DNA of 64,000 nucleotides from contig NZ_JAAAMU010000016.1 in NCBI RefSeq assembly GCF_009909195.1, positions 1 to 64,000 on the forward strand, in the 5' to 3' direction. This DNA is from Paenibacillus sacheonensis. Its GTDB lineage: Bacteria; Bacillota; Bacilli; Paenibacillales; Paenibacillaceae. Position numbers and translations under genes: made by a program. Numbering within the stretch: position 1 is the stretch's first letter; the number at the start of each line of letters is the position of its first letter. Positions 1 through 8,191 of the stretch are shown here, piece after piece. The notes beneath the pieces were generated by a model. It was not told the origin of the DNA. It did not search any database and was given only the letters and a program-made list of their open reading frames with translations.

Positions 1-428
1 ACCTGCGCAATAACGGCATGATCAAGAACCTGCCGGACGACTGCTGCGCGGAAGGCCTCGTCTACGCGGACCGCACCGGCATCCACCGGACGATCGTCGG
101 CGAGCTGCCGGCGCAGTGCGCGGCCTTGAACATGACGAACATCAACGTTCAGCGGCTGGCCGTCATGGCGGCGAAGTCCGGCAATCCGGAGACGGTCGTG
201 CAGGCGATCGCGCTCGACCCGCTGACCTCCTCCGTGCTGACGCTGAAGGAAATCCGCGATATGGTGACGGAGATGCTGGACGCCGAGAGCGAATGGCTGC
301 CGCAGTTCGGCAACCGCCGTCCGCGCCCGACGCCGACGATCCAGATCCCGCAGGACGTCAAGCGCGCCGACGTGCCGATCGACCCGGCGCTCGCCATCTT
401 CGCCCGCCTCGGCGAGCTGGCGCAGTAA
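1..428 (+). CDS. GH4-family glycoside hydrolase (alpha-galactosidase/alpha-glucosidase/galacturonidase type), C-terminal part
   Basis: The frame is open from the left edge (codons in register with position 3), so the 5' end lies outside the window. The visible residues match the C-terminal end of family GH4 NAD- and Mn-dependent glycosidases: a region like NLPDDCCAEGLVYADRTGIH, then GELPAQCAALN, NINVQRLAV, and ALDPLTSSVLTLKEI. GH4 enzymes cleave alpha-glycosides by an oxidation-elimination mechanism and act in the cytoplasm. The NAD-binding and metal-binding parts would be upstream and cannot be checked. It ends 15 nt before the next gene, a Gfo/Idh dehydrogenase, so the two are probably cotranscribed. 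Substrate within GH4 cannot be decided from this fragment. Confidence 0.85.
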   Translation, partial: LRNNGMIKNLPDDCCAEGLVYADRTGIHRTIVGELPAQCAALNMTNINVQRLAVMAAKSGNPETVVQAIALDPLTSSVLTLKEIRDMVTEMLDAESEWLPQFGNRRPRPTPTIQIPQDVKRADVPIDPALAIFARLGELAQ

Positions 429-443
429 AGGAGACTATGGACA

Positions 444-1472
444 ATGACAACGTTCAAGATCGCGCTGGCCGGCTGCGGCGGCATGGCCAATCACTGGGTG
501 GAGTACGCGCTGCAGCGACCGGATACGGAGATCGTAGCGCTGATGGATATTTTCCCCGAGCAGGCAACCCGAATGGCGGAACGCCACGGACTGACCTGCG
601 GTACCTACACGGACCTCGCGGAGGCAATCCGCGAATCGAAGGCGAACCTCGTTTTCGACGTAACCATCCCCGCGGCCCGTTACGACGTCTGCATGACGGC
701 GCTCGCGAACGGCTGCGACGTGCTGTCGGAGAAACCGATGGCCGTCAGCCTGACGGAAGCGCAGGATATGATCCGCGCCGCGGATGCGAATGCCCGTGCC
801 TACGCGGTGATGCAGAATCGGCGCTTCCATCCGAGCATTCGCGCTTATCGGGATTTGATCGCGGAGGGCAAGATCGGAAAGGTCGGCCATTTGCAGGCGG
901 ATTTTTATATCGGCGCCCATTTCGGCGGCTTCCGGGATACGATGGACAGCCCGCTTCTGCTGGACATGGCCATTCACACCTTCGATCAGGCGAGATTTAT
1001 CCTTGGCGCGGATCCGGTGTCGGTCTACTGCCACGAGTTCAATCCGCCGGGATCCTGGTACGCGGGCAATGCTTCGGCGATCTGCATCTACGAAATGTCG
1101 GACGGCTCCGTGTTCTGTTACCAAGGCTCTTGGTGCGCGGAAGGCGCGAATACGTCGTGGGAGGCCAACTGGCGCGCAGTGGGATCGCAGGGAACGGCGC
1201 TGTGGGACGGCTCGGATGGACCGCCTGCGGCGGATATCGTCGCCGCGGGGCAGGAACCGAACTTCACGCTCCGAACGGAGCGCGAGACGCCCGGGCTAAC
1301 CTATGCCGGGAAAACGGGCCATTATGGCTGCTTTGACGAGATGTTCGCGGCGCTCCAAGAAGGACGCCGGGCGGAAACCGACTGCCACGATAATATCAAG
1401 AGCATCGCGATGGTGCTGGGCGCCCTGGAGAGCGCGCGAACAGGTACGAAAATCGACCTGAGCCGCATCTAG
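444..1472 (+). CDS. Gfo/Idh/MocA family NAD(P)-dependent oxidoreductase
   Basis: A 342-residue cytoplasmic sugar or cyclitol dehydrogenase. The N-terminus carries the Rossmann dinucleotide motif LAGCGGMANHW, the family signature SEKPMAV supplies the conserved Lys97, and LLDMAIHTFDQA supplies Asp174 and His178, matching the catalytic D-x3-H of the family. An AAGGAG ribosome binding site sits 9 nt before the ATG. Length fits the family (330-390). It follows the GH4 gene by 15 nt, so it may act on the sugar released by that enzyme. The exact substrate cannot be read from sequence. Confidence 0.93.
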   Translation: MTTFKIALAGCGGMANHWVEYALQRPDTEIVALMDIFPEQATRMAERHGLTCGTYTDLAEAIRESKANLVFDVTIPAARYDVCMTALANGCDVLSEKPMAVSLTEAQDMIRAADANARAYAVMQNRRFHPSIRAYRDLIAEGKIGKVGHLQADFYIGAHFGGFRDTMDSPLLLDMAIHTFDQARFILGADPVSVYCHEFNPPGSWYAGNASAICIYEMSDGSVFCYQGSWCAEGANTSWEANWRAVGSQGTALWDGSDGPPAADIVAAGQEPNFTLRTERETPGLTYAGKTGHYGCFDEMFAALQEGRRAETDCHDNIKSIAMVLGALESARTGTKIDLSRI

Positions 1473-1487
1473 GCCCGGACGAAGCCG

Positions 1488-2252
1488 ATGAATCCGTGGG
1501 ACGTCCTGTTGATTGCCGTCGTGTCGGCGCAGGCGCTGGCCGCCTCGTATTTGTTTCATCCGAAGTGGAAGGCGCTCGTCTTCGGGCTGCCTTTCCCGTT
1601 CACGTTCGCTTACTTGGCCGTGGGCCAGCAGGTGAATATTTTGAATATCCTGTCGCTTGCCCTCATGTTTCTGTTCATGCAGGCGGTGCGTGGGCTGCAT
1701 GTCGGCTGGCGGGTGCCGATCATCGCCGCCGTCGCGGCATCCGCAGCCGGGTATTGCCTCTGCGGTTATCTCATGGCTCAGGCCGTTCCGATCCGAGGCG
1801 AGCTCTTCTGGATCGGGGCGGCGGCAGCGTTCCTGCTGGCGCTGGCGCTGCTGCGCTGGATGCCCCCTCGGGAGGAGCCGGGCGAGCGAACGGCGCTGCC
1901 GCCGTGGGTGAAGGTGCCGCTCACCGTCTGTCTGGTCACGCTGCTCGTGCTGGGGAAGCAGGAACTGCAAGGCTTTATCACTTTTTTTCCGTTCGTCGGG
2001 GTATTCGTGGCTTACGAGGCGCGGCGGAGCCTCTGGACGATGGGGCGTCAGAATGCCGTCGTCATGGTGACCGTGCTCCCGATGCTGGCGGTCATGCGGC
2101 TGGTATTTCCATCGCTGGGCGCAGGCGGGGCTGTACTCGCCGGCTGGTGCGCGTTCATGCCTTCCCTGCTGCTGGTCACGCGCATGAGACGGCAGGGACG
2201 GATCGCGCCTGACATGAAGAAGCCTCCGGCGGAAAGTTCCGCCGGAGGCTAA
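1488..2252 (+). CDS. Polytopic membrane protein of unknown function
   Basis: A 254-residue hydrophobic protein with roughly seven to eight predicted membrane segments (for example around residues 5-25, 30-45, 50-66, 75-97, 107-122, 140-155 and 190-235) separated by short basic loops. No catalytic motif or known transporter signature was recognised. It starts 15 nt after the upstream dehydrogenase and probably shares its transcript. Its last codons (encoding PPAESSAGG) lie inside a perfect hairpin that looks like the transcription terminator shared with the convergent GntR gene. Confidence 0.75.
   Translation: MNPWDVLLIAVVSAQALAASYLFHPKWKALVFGLPFPFTFAYLAVGQQVNILNILSLALMFLFMQAVRGLHVGWRVPIIAAVAASAAGYCLCGYLMAQAVPIRGELFWIGAAAAFLLALALLRWMPPREEPGERTALPPWVKVPLTVCLVTLLVLGKQELQGFITFFPFVGVFVAYEARRSLWTMGRQNAVVMVTVLPMLAVMRLVFPSLGAGGAVLAGWCAFMPSLLLVTRMRRQGRIAPDMKKPPAESSAGG
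2221..2250. terminator. Bidirectional hairpin between convergent genes, overlapping the end of a CDS
   Basis: AGCCTCCGGCGGAA, a 2-nt loop and TTCCGCCGGAGGCT form a perfect 14-bp stem. It covers the last ten codons of the membrane protein and lies 19 nt past the stop of the convergent GntR gene. There is no long U-run on either side (CTTCTTC on the minus strand), so termination strength is uncertain. Confidence 0.6.
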
Positions 2253-2268
2253 ATTGAAAAACTGACTC

Positions 2269-2970
2269 TTATTGCGCCGATGACTTCGCCGTCGTTTCTT
2301 CGGCTGCACGCTGCCGGTACCAGTCTGCGATGAGCTGGCGGGGAAGCTTGATTTGCTCCTCCACCAGCTGCAGCAGAACATTCAGCTTCCGATCCTCGAT
2401 GGCCTTCAGAATCAGCGCGTGATTGTCCGGAATCAGCTCGTTCGCCGTATTCAGCCGGTTCGACAGCGTGAGCATGTCGGTGATGATGGGACGAAGCGTT
2501 CCCCACAGCTGCAGAAGCGCCCAGTTGTCGGCCAGCTTCATGAATTCGTAGTGAAACTCGATGTCGAGCTGCTCGAGCTCTTGCAGCGAAATCCCGTTCC
2601 TAAGCATATTCGCGATGATGCCCTGCAGCGGCTGGGTATCGATCGATTCGTTCCGCATGATCTCGCTGGCGGCCATCCGCTCCAGATTCTCGCGCATGTC
2701 GAACAAATCATTGGCATGCTTCTCCGTAAACCCGACGACCTCGGATCCGCCGTTCGGAAGCGTTTGCACGAGACCCTGTTGTTCCAGCGCGTGAATGGCG
2801 CTGCGCACGGGGCCGCGGCTGACGCCGTATTCCTCGGCCAGCTGGCCTTCGACGAGGCGGAATTTGGCAGGCAGCTCGCCGGACAGAATTTGCAGGCGCA
2901 AATGATGCAAAATATCTTTGGCAAAGACGCTGCGGGAAAATCGATCGTGTTTGCGATTCACTTTGATCAT
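2269..2970 (-). CDS. GntR family transcriptional regulator, FadR/FCD subfamily
   Basis: A 233-residue regulator. Residues about 12-80 form the winged helix-turn-helix (ILHHLRLQILSGELPAKFRL, LAEEYGVSRGPVRSAIHALE, QQGLV). Residues about 95-220 form the all-helical FCD ligand domain, with Asp and His in the metal or ligand site (LDIEFHYEF) and a later NHALILKAI. FCD-GntR proteins usually sense small organic or sugar acids and release DNA on binding. An AAGGAG site lies 9 nt before the ATG. It is divergent from the SDR/transketolase operon, with overlapping promoters and a GTTAAC operator pair between them. It is therefore the likely regulator of that operon and possibly of other units bearing the same operator. 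Confidence 0.93.
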   Translation of the reverse strand: MIKVNRKHDRFSRSVFAKDILHHLRLQILSGELPAKFRLVEGQLAEEYGVSRGPVRSAIHALEQQGLVQTLPNGGSEVVGFTEKHANDLFDMRENLERMAASEIMRNESIDTQPLQGIIANMLRNGISLQELEQLDIEFHYEFMKLADNWALLQLWGTLRPIITDMLTLSNRLNTANELIPDNHALILKAIEDRKLNVLLQLVEEQIKLPRQLIADWYRQRAAEETTAKSSAQ

Positions 2971-3020
2971 CGAAGATTCTCCTTATCATGGTACATATAA
3001 AATGTGAGTATTTACTCTTA

Positions 3021-3049
3021 TTGACAATTATAAGCCCTCCTCCTAGAAT
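3021..3049 (+). promoter_or_regulatory. Sigma-A promoter of the SDR/transketolase operon
   Basis: TTGACA at 3021-3026 is followed after 17 nt by TAGAAT at 3044-3049, a near-consensus promoter reading toward the SDR gene. It overlaps a candidate divergent promoter for the GntR gene. Confidence 0.8.
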
Positions 3050-3054
3050 AGTAA
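3027..3054 (-). promoter_or_regulatory. Candidate promoter of the GntR gene
   Basis: On the minus strand TTACTA (complement of 3049-3054) and TATAAT (complement of 3027-3032) are 16 nt apart, facing the GntR gene. It overlaps the divergent promoter, so one bound repressor could affect both directions. Confidence 0.5.
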
Positions 3055-3070
3055 ATAGTAAATGGTATAC

Positions 3071-3093
3071 GGTTAACCAAATGACAGTTAACC
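3071..3093 (+). promoter_or_regulatory. GTTAAC-type operator pair (site A)
   Basis: GGTTAACC, 8 nt (AAATGACA), then GTTAACC. It starts 22 nt past the -10 box, a position where a bound repressor would block transcription of the SDR operon. A closely related pair lies at 14457-14478 and a related sequence near 51821-51840. Assignment to the adjacent GntR protein is inference. Confidence 0.65.
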
Positions 3094-3135
3094 ATATTAC
3101 GCAACGATTCCTGAACTCAAGAAGGAGGAAATGCA

Positions 3136-3870
3136 GTGATTTTCAAGGATGCAGTCGTCGTCGTTACGGGCGCGGGAGGCGGAATGGGCAGAACCGTCGC
3201 GCTCGCTTTCGAACGGGAAGGCGCTAAGTTGGCACTCATGGATGCTTCGTCTACAGGATTAATGGAAACGGTTTCAAAACTGCAAAACGGAAATGTGCCT
3301 CATGAAACGGTCGATATTCGGGACGTCTCCGCGATCCGTCTCTTCATGGGCCGGATCAGGGAAGAGCTCGGTCCCGCAAGCGTGCTCGCCAACTGCGCGG
3401 GCGTCTGGCATGAAGCGGCGTTCGACGAGGTGACGGAAGACAATTGGAATTTCGTCGTGGACGTGAATTTGAAGGGCAACTTCTTCTTGTGCCAGGAAGC
3501 GATGAAGCAGATGAAGGAGGCCGGGGGCGGATCGGTGGTCAACATCGCGTCGACGGCGGGAGAATACGGCAGCATACGTCCCGCGGCCCACTACGCCGCA
3601 TCCAAGGGCGGCATCATCGCGATGAGCAAGTCGCTGGCCCGGGAAGGAGCGCCGTCGATCCGCGTCAACGTCATTTCCCCCGGACCGACGGATACGCCCA
3701 TGCTGGCCAACACGGAAGAGGAGAAGAAGGAGATCGCGAAGCGTCCGCTCGTCGGCCGCTTGGGAACGGCGCATGACATGGCCTCGGCGATTCTATATTT
3801 GAGCGATCCCGGCAAAGCGGGCTATATAACGGGCGAGGTGCTGCGCATCAACGGCGGCAGCCTGATCTAA
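3136..3870 (+). CDS. Short-chain dehydrogenase/reductase
   Basis: A 244-residue classical SDR. It has the cofactor loop VTGAGGGMGRT, the NCAG motif, the catalytic Ser in VNIASTAG, Tyr and Lys in HYAASKGG, and the C-terminal GEVLRINGG. It begins at GTG, chosen because AGGAGG lies 7 nt upstream. It is the first gene of the operon that continues with split transketolase, an acid-sugar dehydratase and two hydrolases, and it lies directly behind the promoter and GTTAAC operator. It probably oxidises or reduces a sugar, polyol or keto-acid intermediate; the substrate is unknown. Confidence 0.92.
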   Translation: MIFKDAVVVVTGAGGGMGRTVALAFEREGAKLALMDASSTGLMETVSKLQNGNVPHETVDIRDVSAIRLFMGRIREELGPASVLANCAGVWHEAAFDEVTEDNWNFVVDVNLKGNFFLCQEAMKQMKEAGGGSVVNIASTAGEYGSIRPAAHYAASKGGIIAMSKSLAREGAPSIRVNVISPGPTDTPMLANTEEEKKEIAKRPLVGRLGTAHDMASAILYLSDPGKAGYITGEVLRINGGSLI

Positions 3871-3885
3871 CGGGGAGGGCTGGCG

Positions 3886-4755
3886 ATGAATGCCTATATC
3901 GACATCGCGCCGGGCGGATGCGCCGCGGAGCAGCCGCTGGACGGACTCGTAAAGGATCTGAAGAAAACGGTCGTCCGCATGACGGAAGCGGCCGGCGGCG
4001 GGTACATCGCGCAGGGGCTTGGATCGGCGGAAATGATCGCGCATCTGTTCTACCGCGTGCTGCGGCTTGATCCCGCGGAGCCGGAATGGGCGCTGCGCGA
4101 CCGGTTCCTGTTATCCGTCGGGCATTATGCGATCGGCGTGTATGCCGCGATGGCGCGGCTGGGATACTTTCCGGACGAACTTCTGAACACGTACAGCGCG
4201 GACGGCAGCGTTATCGAGATGATCGGCAGCGAGACGACCCCCGGCTTCGAGATTACGGGCGGCTCGCTGGCGCAGGGCCTGTCGCAGGGCGTCGGTCTCG
4301 CGCTCGCGGCGAAGCTTCGGCAGCATCCATGGCGCACGGTCGTGTACATGAGCGACGGCGAGCTGGAGGAAGGGCAGACGTGGGAAGCCGCGATGGTAGC
4401 GAAGCACCACGGGCTGGATAATCTGCTGGCGATCGTCGACGTCAACGGCATGCAGGCGGACGGCCGCATTCAGGAAGTGACGGGCATCCTGCCCATTGCC
4501 GAGAAATGGCGGGCGTTCGGCTGGGATGTCGCGGAGATCGACGGGAACGATCCGGCGGCGGTGGAGCAGGCGCTTGGCGAGGCGTTCCGAAAAGAAGACA
4601 AACCCATGATCATCGTCGCGCACACGGTTCCCGGCAACGGCGTCTCCGAGCTGCACGGCAAGCATGACGTCCATTACGTGCGATGGACCAAGGAACAGTC
4701 CGAAACCGCCCTGCGGGAGCTGGATTTCGGCATGGGAGGAGGAACGGCGCCATGA
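3886..4755 (+). CDS. Transketolase, N-terminal (TPP pyrophosphate-binding) subunit
   Basis: A 289-residue protein corresponding to the N-terminal third of transketolase. The thiamine-diphosphate and Mg site is seen as SDGELEEG (Asp157, Gly158) followed about 27 residues later by DVNGMQ (Asn187). Upstream GHYAIGVYAAM and EITGGSLAQGLSQGVGLALA match the family. In many bacteria transketolase is split into two genes, and the second subunit follows here with a 4-nt ATGA overlap. The heterodimer would move two-carbon units between sugar phosphates. Its place in a GntR-controlled catabolic operon argues for a dedicated role rather than the housekeeping pentose phosphate enzyme. Confidence 0.93.
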   Translation: MNAYIDIAPGGCAAEQPLDGLVKDLKKTVVRMTEAAGGGYIAQGLGSAEMIAHLFYRVLRLDPAEPEWALRDRFLLSVGHYAIGVYAAMARLGYFPDELLNTYSADGSVIEMIGSETTPGFEITGGSLAQGLSQGVGLALAAKLRQHPWRTVVYMSDGELEEGQTWEAAMVAKHHGLDNLLAIVDVNGMQADGRIQEVTGILPIAEKWRAFGWDVAEIDGNDPAAVEQALGEAFRKEDKPMIIVAHTVPGNGVSELHGKHDVHYVRWTKEQSETALRELDFGMGGGTAP

Positions 4756-5831
4756 TCGACGTCACGCAATCGGTTATTTACGGGGGCAAAGGGTTGCCGG
4801 AGACGCGGCTCAAGGCTTACGGCCACGCGCTCGCGGCCCTCGGGCATGCGCGTCCGGACGTGCTCTGCCTGAGCGCGGACCTGACGTCGCAGACGGAAGC
4901 GGACCTCTTCCGCGGCGAACATCCCGGCAGATTCTTCAGCATGGGCATGGCCGAGCAGAACATGGTCGGCGTCGCGGCCGGCTTGGCCCGCGCGGGCGAG
5001 ATTCCGTTCGCGCACAGCTTCGCCTGCTTCATTACCCGGCGCTGCTTCGACCAGATCGCGATGTCGGTCGCTTATCCGCGGCTGAACGTCAAGCTGGTCG
5101 GCATGATGCCGGGCATCTCGAGCCCGGGCGGCGCCTCGCATCAGGCGATCGACGATCTGGCCATGATGCGGGCGACGCCGAACATGCGCATCCTCGACAT
5201 CGGCGAGGCGTCCGAAGCCGAGCAGGCGCCCGAACTGGCGGCAGCCGCGGACGGACCGGTCTATCTCCGCCTTCGCCGGGGGCTGCTCCCCGCGATGTTC
5301 GACGGAAGCGCATACCGGCTGCAGTGGGGAGAAAGCTATCTGCTTCGCCGCGGCGCCGATGTCGCGCTCGTCACCTCGGGGCTGATGACCGAGCGCGCCC
5401 TTCAGGCGGCAGCGCTGCTGGAAGAGAACGGCATCGGCACGACCGTGCTGCACGTGCCCAGCATCAAGCCGCTGGACGAAGAAGGCATCGCGGCCGTCGC
5501 TTCCTCGTGCAGGGCCGTGCTGACGCTCGATAATCATTCCGTTATCGGCGGTCTCGGCAGCGCCGTCAGCGAAGTGCTCGCGGAGCGGCGGATCGCCGTT
5601 TCTTTCCGGCGGCTGGGCTTGCGCGACGTATTCGGGAAGGCGGCGTCGAACGCGTATATTTTCCGCCATTTCGAGCTCGATCCCGACCAGATCGCGCGCG
5701 CGGCGCTGGAGCTGCTGGAACATGGAACCGAGCTGCGCGGCGCCGGTAACTGGAGCCAGGCCGGCAGCGGCGATTCGGGCTGGGGCGAGGCTTGGAAGCA
5801 GGGCGGGGACGGCCGTGCACAGGGCCGTTGA
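4752..5831 (+). CDS. Transketolase, C-terminal (pyrimidine-binding) subunit
   Basis: A 359-residue protein carrying the transketolase pyrimidine-binding and C-terminal domains. GMAEQNMVGVAAGLA contains the conserved catalytic Glu (Glu68) that activates thiamine diphosphate, and the 3' part (LVTSGLMTERALQAA, LDNHSVIGGLGSAVSEVL) matches the transketolase C-domain. The ATG overlaps the TGA of the first subunit, giving translational coupling. The last 35 residues are Gly/Arg-rich and not clearly conserved. Confidence 0.93.
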   Translation: MIDVTQSVIYGGKGLPETRLKAYGHALAALGHARPDVLCLSADLTSQTEADLFRGEHPGRFFSMGMAEQNMVGVAAGLARAGEIPFAHSFACFITRRCFDQIAMSVAYPRLNVKLVGMMPGISSPGGASHQAIDDLAMMRATPNMRILDIGEASEAEQAPELAAAADGPVYLRLRRGLLPAMFDGSAYRLQWGESYLLRRGADVALVTSGLMTERALQAAALLEENGIGTTVLHVPSIKPLDEEGIAAVASSCRAVLTLDNHSVIGGLGSAVSEVLAERRIAVSFRRLGLRDVFGKAASNAYIFRHFELDPDQIARAALELLEHGTELRGAGNWSQAGSGDSGWGEAWKQGGDGRAQGR

Positions 5832-5929
5832 ATGACGAACCAGCGTTAAACGATCGGATGGCGCGCCTCGGCTCTTGGACGGGCGCAAACCCATCCGCAA
5901 CCCATACAATTCGCGGAAGAGGTGTAGAG

Positions 5930-7165
5930 ATGATCAAGCAGAATCCGGCGGCATCGCCCGGCAACGACAAAATCGTGCACATCGAAACGTACCGGTGGAA
6001 AGAGCAGCCGAACATCATTTGGGTCGAAATCACGACGGAGAACGGTTTCGTCGGGCTGGGCGAGACGTATTACGTGCCCGGCGCGGTGGAGGCGGTCATT
6101 CACGAGATGGCGGCACCGCTCATCCTCGGCAAGAACCCGTTTCATATCGAGGATATTTGGAATACGCTGTTCGTCTGCGCGAACTTCTACGGCTATGCCG
6201 GCGCCGAGATGCGCGCATTCTCGGCGATCGACATCGCGCTGTGGGATATCTTGGGGCAGGCAACCGGACTTCCGATCTACGCGCTGCTCGGCGGCAAGAC
6301 GCGGGACAGCATTCCGATCTACAATACCTGCATCAATTTCGGCAAGTACCGCGATATGGATGATTCCCTGGAGCGTCCCGGCGATCTAGCGGAGCATCTG
6401 CTGTCGCAGGGCATCAAGGCGATGAAGTTCTGGCCATGGGACCGTTTCGCGCCGCAGCTCAAGGTCGAAGCGATCACGGGGCCGGCGGGCTGGGCCGCGG
6501 TCGGTCCGGCAGGCAGCTACCTCAGCCTGGAAGATTTGAAGAAAGGACTTTGGTGCGTGGAAGAAATCCGCAAGCGGGTCGGCGACAAGATCGAAATCAT
6601 GATCGAGGGCCACTCCCGGTGGGATCTCAACTGCGCGATCAAGATCGGCCGGGCGCTCGAGCCGCTGCAGCCGTTCTGGATGGAAGACATCATGCAGCCC
6701 GACAGTCCCGACGATCTGGCTCGTCTGGCGGACAGCGTCCGGCTCCCGCAATGCGTCAGCGAACGGCTCTTCACGCGCTACGCCTTCCGCCAGATTCTCG
6801 AGAAGAAGGCTGCCCATATCGTTATCCTCGACCTCGTCTGGACGGGCGGCATTACCGAAGGCAAGAAAATCGCCGCGCTCGCCGACACCTATCATCTCCC
6901 AGTCGCCCCTCACGACGGCACCGGCCCCGTCACCATCATTTCCAGCATGCATCTATGCGCCAGCGTCACCAACGCCCTCACCATCGAAACCGAACGCGCC
7001 TTCTACGACGGCGGTTATTATACGCAAGTCGTCACCAATAATCTGCCGATTAAAGACGGCCACATGTGGATTTGGGATAAACCGGGCCTCGGCACGGAGC
7101 TGCTTCCGGAATTCAAATCCAGAGAAGACGTCACGAGCCGCAAATCCAAGGTTGAAATCGTATGA
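5930..7165 (+). CDS. Enolase-superfamily (mandelate racemase/muconate lactonizing) acid-sugar dehydratase, galactonate dehydratase-like
   Basis: A 411-residue enzyme of the enolase superfamily. Three acidic metal ligands lie on successive barrel strands at the usual 26-residue spacing: Glu226 (MIEGHSRW), Glu252 (FWMEDIM) and Glu278 (VSERLF). His228 and His328 (VAPHDGTGP) are candidate acid/base residues, as in galactonate and mannonate dehydratases. An N-terminal capping domain (residues 20-135) precedes the barrel. Family members dehydrate aldonic or uronic acids to 2-keto-3-deoxy acids. ATG 5930 was chosen because AGAGGTGTAGAG precedes it; an upstream in-frame start lacks a site. It overlaps the next gene by 4 nt. 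Confidence 0.9.
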   Translation: MIKQNPAASPGNDKIVHIETYRWKEQPNIIWVEITTENGFVGLGETYYVPGAVEAVIHEMAAPLILGKNPFHIEDIWNTLFVCANFYGYAGAEMRAFSAIDIALWDILGQATGLPIYALLGGKTRDSIPIYNTCINFGKYRDMDDSLERPGDLAEHLLSQGIKAMKFWPWDRFAPQLKVEAITGPAGWAAVGPAGSYLSLEDLKKGLWCVEEIRKRVGDKIEIMIEGHSRWDLNCAIKIGRALEPLQPFWMEDIMQPDSPDDLARLADSVRLPQCVSERLFTRYAFRQILEKKAAHIVILDLVWTGGITEGKKIAALADTYHLPVAPHDGTGPVTIISSMHLCASVTNALTIETERAFYDGGYYTQVVTNNLPIKDGHMWIWDKPGLGTELLPEFKSREDVTSRKSKVEIV

Positions 7166-8178
7166 TTTCCGAATTGCCGGATGATCGATTAAGGTCGTAT
7201 ATCGTTAACGGGATTACACCAAGCTTGTCCATTGCCGTCGGCAGCAAGGACGAGGAGCTCTTTACGTTCCAGGAAGGGACGATGTCCTTCGTTCAAGAGG
7301 CGCCCGTGCAGCGGGAGACCCTGTTCAACGTCGGCTCGACGACCAAAATGTTCACGGCCGCGCTTATCGTCAAGCTGGTGGAAGAAGGGGAAGTGACGCT
7401 GAACGATCTCGTGCGGCGGTTTATCCCGGAATTTCCGGTGCCGCAGATTACGATCGGCCATCTGCTGACGCATACCTCCGGACTGCGCGAGGTGAAGCTC
7501 GGCTGGCCGGGGCTCGGCGGCATCAAGGCTTACTTCGAGGCGCTCTACGGCCGGACCGGGTGGAACGCGCTGCCGGAGACGCAGTTCGCTTATTATACGG
7601 CCGGTTACTCCATTCTGATGGACGTTATCGAGCGTATCACGGGCGGAACGATCGAAGCTTATGCCAGGGCAAGCCTGTTCGATCCGCTCGGCATGACCCG
7701 GACGACCTACGACACCGCATCGCTCGTGAACGGCGAATTCACGGTGCCATGCCATAAGGACCGGCCGGGCGATGAGAGCGGCGAGTTCCGCTTGGCCACG
7801 ACCGGCGACAGCGGACTGCATTCGACCGCGGCGGAGCTTATCCGCTTCGGCCGGCTGCTGCTGAACAGGGGGATATGGGAGGGACGGCGAATCTTTACCG
7901 AAGCTTCCGTGGATCTGATGTTCCGCGAGCGCACGGGCGGCCGGCACGCCTTCTCGGCGATCGGCATGATGAAGGCGGCGAACAACCCCCATGGCTGCTT
8001 CAGCGATTTGAATTCGCCGGAGACGATCGGTCATCCCGGCTACAGCGGATGCATGCTCTGGATCGATCCCGTCTACGGCTTGACGGGCGCAGTAGTCACG
8101 AACAGCGAGAATTTGCACGAGGATTGGCGAAATTACCGGACGCTGCTCGCGCTGTCGATGAAGCGGGCGCTCCACTAA
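7162..8178 (+). CDS. Beta-lactamase-related serine hydrolase (class C/esterase family)
   Basis: A 338-residue serine hydrolase. The nucleophile motif S-x-x-K is Ser59-Thr-Thr-Lys62 in NVGSTTKMF. At the place of the usual Y-S-N motif it has Y144-Y145-T146 (FAYYTAGYS), and HPGYSG stands for the third motif. No signal peptide is evident, so it is probably cytoplasmic. Family members include esterases, D-aminopeptidases and penicillin-binding-like enzymes. In this operon an esterase acting on a decorated sugar is the most likely role (inference). Translation is coupled to the dehydratase by ATGA overlap. Confidence 0.88.
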   Translation: MISELPDDRLRSYIVNGITPSLSIAVGSKDEELFTFQEGTMSFVQEAPVQRETLFNVGSTTKMFTAALIVKLVEEGEVTLNDLVRRFIPEFPVPQITIGHLLTHTSGLREVKLGWPGLGGIKAYFEALYGRTGWNALPETQFAYYTAGYSILMDVIERITGGTIEAYARASLFDPLGMTRTTYDTASLVNGEFTVPCHKDRPGDESGEFRLATTGDSGLHSTAAELIRFGRLLLNRGIWEGRRIFTEASVDLMFRERTGGRHAFSAIGMMKAANNPHGCFSDLNSPETIGHPGYSGCMLWIDPVYGLTGAVVTNSENLHEDWRNYRTLLALSMKRALH

Positions 8179-8191
8179 AGGGGAAATCAGC

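Noticed and set aside
2353-3000. 215-codon plus-strand frame opposite the GntR gene
   Set aside because: Shadow of the GntR gene, which has HTH and FCD motifs and a ribosome site.
7204-7213. GTTAACG inside the serine hydrolase gene as an operator
   Set aside because: It is within a coding region and lacks the second arm and core.
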